Shown here: positions 56,102-64,000 of the stretch, piece by piece
How positions within the stretch are numbered: position 1 is the stretch's first letter
How the letters are laid out: every line of letters begins with the position of its first letter
Assembly: GCA_021521415.1 (NCBI GenBank)
Contig: JAIQDT010003867.1
Coordinates: 124,001-188,000 of the forward strand
Source of the DNA: Bidens hawaiensis
Taxonomy: Eukaryota; Streptophyta; Magnoliopsida; Asterales; Asteraceae
Direction of reading: 5' to 3'
DNA length: 64,000 nt
The notes under the pieces: generated by a model
What the model was told of the DNA's origin: nothing
Seen by the model: the letters and a program-made list of their open reading frames with translations, nothing else
Databases searched by the model: none
Position numbers and translations under genes: made by a program

Positions 56102-59100
56102 ATGGCTGGTATGTATGCACTAGCTTCTCAAAATATGTTGATGCAACAAATGTTGCAAATTGATACCGAGATAGGTTCACATTCGAAATGTCCAAGATTG
56201 ATGAAGTTCAGTGACTTTGCCAAGTGGGAACCTCGGTTTCGTGCTCATTTAGGATCAGTTCATCCTGATTGTTCATACTGCTTAGATGAAGTCTATACTG
56301 TACCTATGATTGGAGATGAGACTATTGGTTTTACACCAAAAGCTATCTCACAGTATTCTGTTGAAGAAAAGAAAGCATTAGAGATAGAAACAAAAGCTTA
56401 TTCTACTCTAACTATGGCTTTGCCTGAGAATATTTTTCACCAAGTGGGTAGTATAAAAATATGTGCTTCTTTGTTTCAACATATTCGAATGAGAAGTATG
56501 GGTAACACGGCTGAAAGCAAAAAGGTGATGCTTAAGTTTCAATTCAGACACTTTAATTTACTAAAGGGTGAGACGGTTGAAGAAATGACAACGAGATTCA
56601 ATCACTTGAACGCTGAGATGGACAAGATGAAATTAGATGTCTCTGAGAGGGATACAATTGACACTATTAAGAGTGTACTCCCAAGTTCTTATTCTACATT
56701 CTTAATGGTTCTCAAGGAAAAAAATTATTTTTTGAATGAAGATTTGACTGCAATTGAATTCTTACAGAAGATTGAAGCCAGAGAATATGATATTAAGTGT
56801 CAGTAATCTTCAAAAGAAAGTCAAGATCCTTCTTTCTATGGTGGTAGTATGCCTCTTAGTTCAACCATCTCTCCATTGACTGCTTTTCTTACTCAAGAGG
56901 TAAGTGAGAATGCAACTACACTGTATAGTGATCCACGAGCCTGTTTTTATACAGCTGGAAGTACTGGATCTTCTGGTATTTCTGGATCAACTGGAGCTTC
57001 GGGAAAGTTCATCCAATACAACTCACTATTCAGCACCTTCAAATGTCAACATGAAAGAAGCTGAACAAAACTTTGCTTTTCTATCTGCTTTCATGACTTC
57101 GTATGAAAATCTGGTTAGTAGCAAAATTGCCACTAGTGATTTAACTGATGAAGACTATGATCAGATTGAACCAGATGACATGGAAATCATGGATTTAAAA
57201 TGGAACATGGCGATGATTGTTAGAAGGTGAAAAGATTCATGCAAAGAACCGGAAAAGATCTTCCTGCTCTAAACAAAAAGTTGGGATTTGATAAGTTGAA
57301 AGTGAAATGTTACAATTGTCAAGAATTCCGTCATTTTGCAAAAGAGTGTGACAAATCGAAAAAGGAGTATACTGGTCCTCGTGGTCAAAGTTCAAACTCT
57401 TCAACACCACGAGGTAATGATGCTGAAAAGAAACCATCAAATTCTGGGTCACAAGAAATGTTAGCTAATGGAGATGATTGGTCACAACGACTACTGTGTA
57501 ATGATACCCAAGCAAATCTGGCAATGATTGGGCTTACTGAAAATGTTCAAGAGGATAGTGGAAGTGAGCTGTCTTCTGATAATGATTCTGGATCTGAGTC
57601 TGATGAGTCAAGTAAAGATCTTCCAATCAATTTTTCTTGTATGGCAAAAATCAATGATTCTTTCACATCTGCTTGTACGGCCAAACAAAATGAGGTTAGT
57701 AAATCTACTTCTAAGGTGTCATGTGTTGATTGTGATTATAATAAATCTAAAACTGATTCATTAAAACTCCAAAATGATAATTTGCTAAAAGAGATTGTGT
57801 CCTTAAAAGACACTTATAGGCAATCCTTAACTTCTCAAATAAATTCAAGGGAGAAAATCGAGGCTTTGACTATAAGTAATCATGATCTTAAAGCTGAGTT
57901 ATCTGTGAAAATGACAATTAATGATCAAAAGTTTCAAAAAATTTTGAAACATCGTTCAAAGATAACCGAGCTTGAAAATGAGGTTCTTGAGTTGAAGAAC
58001 AAATTGGGTAAATTTCGAAATTCATATTTTCTGTTAAATGAAATTATTGAAGTTTCTGGAAAACAAAAGGATTCAAAGAAAGGTATAGGTTTTGTTGAAA
58101 TTCCACCACCATTTCACAATGATTATAAAATTAATCATTTTGCTCCAACTGAAGAAGATGTTATTCTTAAAGAGTCTGTGATTTCTGAAAATTCTAAACC
58201 AAATAAGTCTAAAACTGTTAAAACCCAATTCGTTTCTCAGAAACATCATGTTCAAAGCAACAAAGTTTTTGTTGAAAATGTTAATAAAGTTATCATTGAG
58301 GATGTGTTTGAACCTGAAATTATACACAAGAACAAGAACATTCCAAGTTCTAATCACGTACTGTGTGAACCTCATGAATTTCAGGAGGCTGTGTATGGTT
58401 CGCACACAAGTAAAATGAAACAAGATTTGTTTGTCAAACCAGTGAAGGCTAAGAGACCAGAAAAACCCAAAATTTCTGATGAGGATTTGTTGCGTTTTAT
58501 AAATCCTAATGCACTTAAGCCGTCATCTGCTCGTGTTTTTAAGTTAAAGGGGATGGATACGATGTTCACTGAAAAAGACATTCCTCTTAGTATTATTAAA
58601 CTTGAACTGATTGAGAGTGTGTTTTTCAATGAAACTTCCAAGGTTCGTGAACTTGAACGTCAATATGCTCATGCAAAAACATCAGTTTCATCAGACCCGA
58701 TGACAAGAGCAAAGCAAGTTTTAAAACAATCTAGGAAAATTAACTTTGTGAAATCAACTGGGACAGATACATTGAAAAGTTTTTCAAACTGTTCTAATTT
58801 AGATTTTTACTTGAAAAAGAAATCTGAGTTATCTGATGATTTTGCTAAAAGCATGACTAAAAATGTGAGTCATCAGTCATCATCTGTGTCAAATGTTCCA
58901 ACAAATTCTCAACATAATCATGTTGATATGCGAAGTTGTTTTCTTTGCGGTCAACAAGGTCATGTAGTAAGAAACTGTGGCCAGAAGAATTATCAGACTC
59001 TTCATCCTTTTATCAAGGACCATTCCAAACCGATTCCAGTGGTAAAGGAGATTCTGAAACGACCCGTGTCGTATGCTGATGATACTCACATTATGTTTTC

Positions 59101-59356
59101 TAATGTACATCCTCGAAAAATTGTTCATGTGAATGAAACTCATGGTTCCATTAAACCTAAGTTTATTCCTACTGCACCCTTATGCAAGAATGAAAATTCA
59201 AATGTGGTTCAAGCCGCTTACTTAAGACGAAAGTCTAGAAAGCCAGTAACTTATTCTCAAGTTGCTGAACAACAATTGAATGCAACTAAGGTAAACTTTT
59301 CTCAAGAAAACCAAAAGGTGCCCAAGACTGAGGCCTGGGCTGCCTTTTTGAACTAA
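56102..59356 (+). pseudogene. Copia-1 gag pseudogene (block B)
   Basis: 1,085 codons from ATG 56102 to TAA 59354-59356. Shares the stop at 56804 with block A. A one-base gain near 57004 and a one-base loss near 57226 cancel each other, leaving a stretch of wrong frame between them. From 57227 on, 709 codons are open, including the degenerate first knuckle CYNCQEFRHFAKEC near 57310, coiled-coil-like segments and the intact CFLCGQQGHVVRNC near 58940. It keeps bases lost in block A (the 5 bp near 58202), so it is closer to the parent sequence. Confidence 0.8.
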
Positions 59357-59396
59357 TCATTTTCTTTTGTGTGTAGGGTTCATCCAAGACCATTTC

Positions 59397-60381
59397 TGTA
59401 ACGATTCCGACTAAACCAGGTATACCCTAACCAGTAGACAATAGTTACGTTGTATTTAGTGTCGGGTACATGAATTACCCTAGTAATTATACGAGAATAC
59501 ATGGTTCACTGTATTGATTGTACGTGAATATATAATTCATCGTATTGAATATGCGATTAATCGATCGATAGTTATTGAAACCCGAACGATCGGGGATTGC
59601 ATTATAGACGAAATATATAATAATTAGTGATGTTTACAAAGTATTAAAGTTTCGGGATAAGTGAATTAAAGCACAGAAAAAGGATCTTCGATTTAATGGT
59701 ACGACGGTACATTAAACGAAACCTTTAATACCAAACCGAGCAAGAGACGATCGATCAAGCCGAAAAAGATGCGCAATTATTAATAATATGATGTTTTAAG
59801 CTAATTAATGTCATGGTTTAAGTTTTTTAAAGTTTTTAAGTTGGTTTTATATAAACTTCATTTTTAGGCCGAAAACGACCATTTTAGACTCGTTTTAAGC
59901 CGAATTAAACATTTAACCGAAAAACGAAATGAACCAGATTATCCAAAACATTATCCAGATTGCCGAAATCTGAATGAGTGGCCAAGAATGGAGAGGTGGG
60001 TCCCACCCCACCCCCTTTACCCATCCGATCGGACCAAGGGATAATCCCTTAGCCCCTCATTTCTTTGTTTACATCAAACATATCAACATTCAAGAATTCT
60101 CTCCATTTTATGATCCATAAACCCGAGATTTTAGCAAGAAAACCGAGGTAAAAGTCGAGTTATTTACGTTTCCATCTTCGTTTCTTGAGTTTGTTTGCAA
60201 GAAAATGAGGTTTCAAAAATGAAAACCGATTCTTGCATGATCAAGTGATGTATACGGGTTATACAAGGGATCTTGGTCCATGAAAGGAGTTAAATGAACC
60301 AAAAACGAATTTTTACGGTTAAAATCCTTGTTTTTGAATCATAACCGAAACCATGAAAGAAATGACCAATCGAGTTCAACG
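59397..60381 (+). repeat. LTR fragment E (different Gypsy-type family)
   Basis: About 985 bp starting TGTAACGATTCCGAC, a common LTR start, inserted in Copia-1. No gene inside. It contains GAAACCCGAACGATCGGGG and GACGGTACATTAAACG-like strings and a leader-like segment after 60060. The far end abuts Gypsy integrase sequence at 60382, so the rest of E, of Copia-1 and of the Gypsy pol was deleted. Confidence 0.6.
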
Positions 60382-60813
60382 TTGGTGACAATATGAGGCT
60401 CAAGGTCTCGCCTTGGAAGGGGATTATTCGTTTCAGAAAGAGAGGGAAGCTGAGTCCAAGGTACGTGGGACCATTTAAAATTCTAGATCGTGTTGGTGAA
60501 GTGGCCTACAAGTTATGAAGTGGCCTACAAGTTAGAGTTGCCTGAAGAGTTAGAAGGGATTCACTCTACCTTCCATGTTTCTCATCTGAGAAAATGTCTG
60601 GCTGATGACACGTCTCATGTGCCATTAATGGACATCGAGGTTGATGAACAGTTGAACTACATTGAACAACCGATTGAGATAGTGGATCATAAAGAAAAGC
60701 AGCTTTGTCATAAAGTTATTTCCTTAATGAAGGTGATATGGAAGCATCATACGGATGCTACTTGGGAAGTTGAGGAAGAAATGCGCAAGTTTTACCCAAC
60801 ATCGTATAAGTAA
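60382..60813 (+). pseudogene. Gypsy integrase C-terminus with chromodomain (block B)
   Basis: Begins GDNMRLKVSPWKGIIRFRKRGKLSPRYVGPF, the typical end of chromovirus integrase, and continues LELPEELEGIHSTFHVSHLRKCL. The end, VIWKHHTDATWEVEEEMRKFYP, is a chromodomain of the Tekay/Del type, which directs insertion to heterochromatin by reading histone marks. A 19-bp tandem duplication (60498-60516 and 60517-60535) breaks the frame. TAA at 60811-60813, followed by a purine-rich GAGGGAAGAC tract before the LTR. Confidence 0.8.
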
Positions 60814-60856
60814 GAGTTAGGTTTCCGGGACGAAACCTCTTTAAAGAGGGAAGACT

Positions 60857-62191
60857 TGTAACATCCCAAAATTTCGAATAATAACATTTAATATATTATT
60901 ATTTATTACGATGGGAAAGTTTACTTGAGTTAGTAAAGAAATGATAAAATAATAATGATGGAAAGATAAGTAGGCTAATTAGATGGAATTAATTGTAGAC
61001 CAAAAAGGAAAGATGGGCCTTAGGTCCATGGGCTTAAGGGAGTATAAATACAACTTAAACCCTAATCCTTTCCATTTCCATCCATTCTACACCCTTGCCT
61101 ACACCACAAAACACACACACAATCTCCCATCATCGGCCGTGAGAGAAAGAGAGAGAGATATCCAAGACCAAAACCAAGACGAATACCGATAGATATTGGT
61201 TACACGATCTAGATACAAGATAAAGGTTGATAAACGAGTTAAACCGTAAAAAAAACTTCAAATGTATGTTCTCGATCCTTAAAGCTTATGTTTTTATGGA
61301 CGGTTAGCCATGAAATTAAACCCTAGAGTAGATCGGGTATAAACGAACCATAAAGTAGCAAACTTGATGTTAAAATGGACTTAACGAACCTATGATTATG
61401 AACATATTTAGCCCTAAAGGTTCATGCTTTATGCCAAGGGCGGGTAAGATCTTGATGATGGATGGATAATGGGTGTAAAAGATATAAGAAGAGTAGCTAA
61501 TTCGTAATGAAAACCATCAACAACTACTTGAGCTGATAAAGAATTTCCAAATTTAAGCTGAAAGCATCTGACAAGGAGTTCTCGACCATTGAGTTTTCGG
61601 CCATTGAGTTCTCGGTGACCTGAGTTCTCGGTCAAATAAGGAGTTCTCAGTCAAACATGGGAATTCGGTCAAACATGGGTTCTCGGTCAACAGGAGTTCT
61701 CTGTCTTGAGTTCTCGGCTACCCAGTTTTTGTTGGGTTTGGGTCCAACATAGTTGGACCCAGATGCTCAAAGGACAGTTGGGCCTGACCTGACTAAGTCC
61801 ACAAGTTTTAAGCCCATATTCTAACTAAAACAAACTAGTCCATTACCATAGACTAAGAAAACGAGCCCAACTTAGAAAATACGTTGGTTAACTAAAATAC
61901 CAACTTAATCAATTATACGGTTAATTAACAAATATATATTAAATAGTTAGTCGGGCTCAGTTAAAGAAGGGAATAATGATGAGCGGGGAGTGTAACAGGA
62001 TCCAGGTAAGTTTCTAGCCCCATTCCTTGTTATATTTTCGGGGTGTGTGCATACTCGATGTGATTAGTTAATACACTTACCTTAAGTGGTAAGTGTATGC
62101 CTATTATGATATGTGTGAAGGTTATGAATGAATGCTTGACGGTACATAAACGATCTTCGGATATTGTATGTATTGTTAGAAGATAGTTTAA
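60857..62191 (+). repeat. Gypsy 3' LTR, truncated (block B)
   Basis: Starts TGTAACATCCC at 60857 and follows the 5' LTR sequence through the TATA box (near 61043), a GTTCTCGGTCA array (61570-61730) and TAAGTGTATGCC. It stops near 62191, about 0.75 kb short of the LTR end, where Copia H LTR sequence begins. Confidence 0.8.
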
Positions 62192-62247
62192 TAAAGATAA
62201 ATTACAATAAATACAAAGACCGAGACGATTAAAACAACGCACAAACA
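62192..62247 (-). repeat. Copia H 5' LTR start (minus strand)
   Basis: 56 bp matching the first bases of the H LTR at 4907 and 48670 (TGTTTGT, then CTCGGTCTTTG on the minus strand). It marks the right border of Copia H. Confidence 0.65.
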
Positions 62248-63268
62248 AGGTGCATGGACATCCAAAAGTCTTGAAGTAATTGACTTACGGCTTGGTCATA
62301 TAGTAGACTTCTGAAGGAGTCATCTTTAAGCACTTGTAGATGATCATACGATTTTGTATGAAGCATGCAACATTGATGGCCTTACCCTGTAATAATAATG
62401 GAAGTTTAGAGTCTGACAACATGGTTCGTGCAACTTTAATCAGGTTTCGATTGCGACGTTCAACAATCCCATTATGTTGTGGAGTCCTCCCATTTTAATG
62501 ACAGAAGTCAGCCATAGTCTTGTTGCTTAATTCAGTTTCGTTGTCATTTCTAATACACTTTACCTTCTTGTCTGTCCGCCTCTCCACAAGAGTAATAAAT
62601 ATGATAAAAAACTGTGTATTTTCATCCTTGTTCCCTAAAAGGAAAGTCCAACTGATACGAGTGAAATCATCAATAATCACAAGACAATTCGGCCAATTGC
62701 CAATGGATGGATAGGACCAAATAAATCCATAGGTAAAAGTTGAAGAAAGGAATCTATGATATCGACAGTCTTGGTCTGTGAGGAAGCTTGTGCTGCTTGC
62801 ATTTAGAGCACGAAAGACATTTTTCAATGCAATAGAGAGTTTTTAAGGGCAAGCCCCTCACGTGCTCACCTTTGACAAATTTGTTTAAATTCTTGAAGTT
62901 CACATGGCCAAGACGTCTATGCCATAAAGTTGAGTCGTTCTCCGAGGACTTAGATATTAAAAATGAAGCGTCCTTACGTGAGTAAAAACTATTCATGTCC
63001 AATATATAAGCATCATTATGCCTCGGAGTACGCATCAAAATCCGTTTCTTGGGGACTTTGAAACCTAGTTTTAAGATCAAACATTAATTTTCAGTGAAAT
63101 GTGTGGAGTACAGATATGTGAGACACCCGGCAGATTATGATTGAGCTGCTTCACCAAATTAACATCATCAAACGGCAATATCCTGTTTGATACTTTTCCT
63201 CTTTTCGTGATATTCCCTCCCATGTCACTGGTTAATGAAACGGGTACACCATCGAACGATTGTACATC
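62248..63268 (-). pseudogene. Copia G pol, N-terminal half (protease end and integrase)
   Basis: Read from 63268 downwards: end of protease (PVSLTSD ... GGNITKRGKVSN, LNHNLPGVSHIC), the integrase zinc motif (LWHRRLGHVNF ... CLSCSKCKQHK), and core motifs IDDFTRISW, IRNDNETEL and a TPQHNGIVERRN-like segment. It ends at FGCPCT near 62250. Stops and frame changes occur near 63078, 62828 and 62495. It is cut on the left by Copia H and on the right by the CACTA end at 63269. The continuation is at 47790-48096. Confidence 0.8.
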
Positions 63269-64000
63269 CACTACGTGAAAATTGACCTTCGGTTACACAA
63301 AACAAGTGTGGCCGTAGGCCTTTAGCCACACACATCTGGTTCAGGTCATGTGTGACCAAAGGTCGCGACACCGTGGGTATGATATGGCCACACACAGTTT
63401 TTAGTGGCCTTATGTGGTTATAAGTGTGGCTAAAGGGTGCAGGCATTAGTTGCTGGCCATCAAGAATCCTCTCCAATAAGTGTGGCTAAACGATAGAAAA
63501 TGGCCACTTGACTATTTACTATGAGTGACCACTGCACGTGTAGAGCCACATGAATTCATGTTTCAGCCACATGAATTTTATAATAAGGTGGCCAATAGGG
63601 TTGTGTTAAGCTTGCATTGTGACCTATACCGTGTGGATATAGCAAGAAATTGACACTTAAATTTAATAATATATCTTATAGATACTGGATATTACATTAA
63701 AAGTGGCTAAAAATGTTTACTTGCCACTCAAACACTCCTTTGTAGATTATAGTGTGGCTATTATCTTACCGTTTGTCACCCATAATGCTTTTCGTAGTTT
63801 AAAGTGTGGCTATTGTCAAACTTTTCATCACACATAGTGAGCAACTGTGTGGCTAATCATATCATATAGACACTGGGGTTATTGTCAATGTGGCTAAAAA
63901 TGTGAACTTGCTAGTCAAAAACTCTTTTGTAATTTGTGGTGTGGCCATTGTCTTACCCTTTGTCACACATAATGCTATTCGTAATTTAAAATGTGGCCAT
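63269..64000. mobile_element. Second CACTA transposon, left end
   Basis: Starts CACTACGTGAAAATT at 63269, preceded by ATC, inside Copia G pol. It matches 41174-41900 closely, including the start of the 188-bp repeats. It continues past the window. Confidence 0.85.

Larger units (their letters stand above)
54487..59396 (+). mobile_element. Copia-1 of block B, 3' truncated
   Basis: Same element and same insertion point as at 10536. 5' LTR 54487-55014 (first base A instead of T), primer site 55017-55028, leader with TTCGTTA array, gag. It ends 31 bp after the gag-pol acceptor-like site, where LTR fragment E begins (TGTAACG at 59397). Confidence 0.85.
49254..62191 (+). mobile_element. Chromovirus Gypsy of block B with nested insertions
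   Basis: 5' LTR 49254-51317, primer site 51321-51332, gag 51732-52697, protease/RT/RNase H 52710-54486. Copia-1 (54487-59396) and LTR fragment E (59397-60381) interrupt it. It resumes with the end of integrase and a chromodomain (60382-60813), then a truncated 3' LTR (60857-62191). The N-terminal half of integrase is missing, so a deletion accompanied the nesting. It lies inside Copia H: H gag on the left, H 5' LTR start on the right. Confidence 0.85.

Overview
The window is a stretch of plant nuclear heterochromatin made almost entirely of nested, mostly broken transposable elements. I found no ordinary single-copy host gene. It is AT-rich and holds Copia (Sirevirus-like) and chromovirus Gypsy LTR retrotransposons, CACTA DNA transposons, tRNA-derived Pol III units and MITE/Helitron-like debris. 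The protein types suggest a eudicot, most likely Asteraceae. That placement is an inference from remembered family resemblance, not from any search.

Layout: 1-674 is the LTR end and leader of a Gypsy element (D1). 790-2360 is an 803-bp tandem duplication carrying a tRNA-like unit. 2360-15437 is block A of a large duplication; block B is 45400-59396. Each block holds, from left to right, an unclassified LTR-like repeat, minus-strand Copia fragments (G pol, H LTR, H gag), a plus-strand Gypsy, and inside it the 5' half of a plus-strand Copia ('Copia-1'). 15847-22183 is a Gypsy element (D2) with gag but no pol. 23223-35638 is the best preserved element, a 12.4-kb Sirevirus-like Copia ('element C') with 461-bp LTRs that look identical, a 5-bp target duplication, gag, pol and a third long ORF. 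35820-38046 is a solo Gypsy LTR with target duplication. 38052-41173 is mostly unassigned. 41174-45395 is a truncated CACTA element with a decayed minus-strand transposase-type gene. Block B follows. Then come the 3' end of its Gypsy (60382-62191), the N-terminal half of Copia G pol (62248-63268) and a second CACTA end (63269-64000).

Block B and its right flank can be read as five layers of insertion: Copia G (minus) was hit by Copia H (minus), which was hit by the chromovirus Gypsy (plus), which was hit by Copia-1 (plus), which was hit by another LTR (E). Block A repeats the same junctions, so it is a copy of an already nested structure.

The most interesting system is element C. Sixteen copies of one 22-bp inverted repeat (8-bp arms, 6-bp spacer) sit in its LTRs, in front of gag and in front of ORF3. 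The ORF3 array comes with a TATA box, so ORF3 appears to have its own LTR-like promoter. Splice-acceptor-like sites precede gag, pol and ORF3. The LTRs look identical although gag, pol and ORF3 all carry stops or a frameshift, which suggests the copy was mobilised in trans. Coordinates of fragment ends and all percent-type statements are by-eye estimates.
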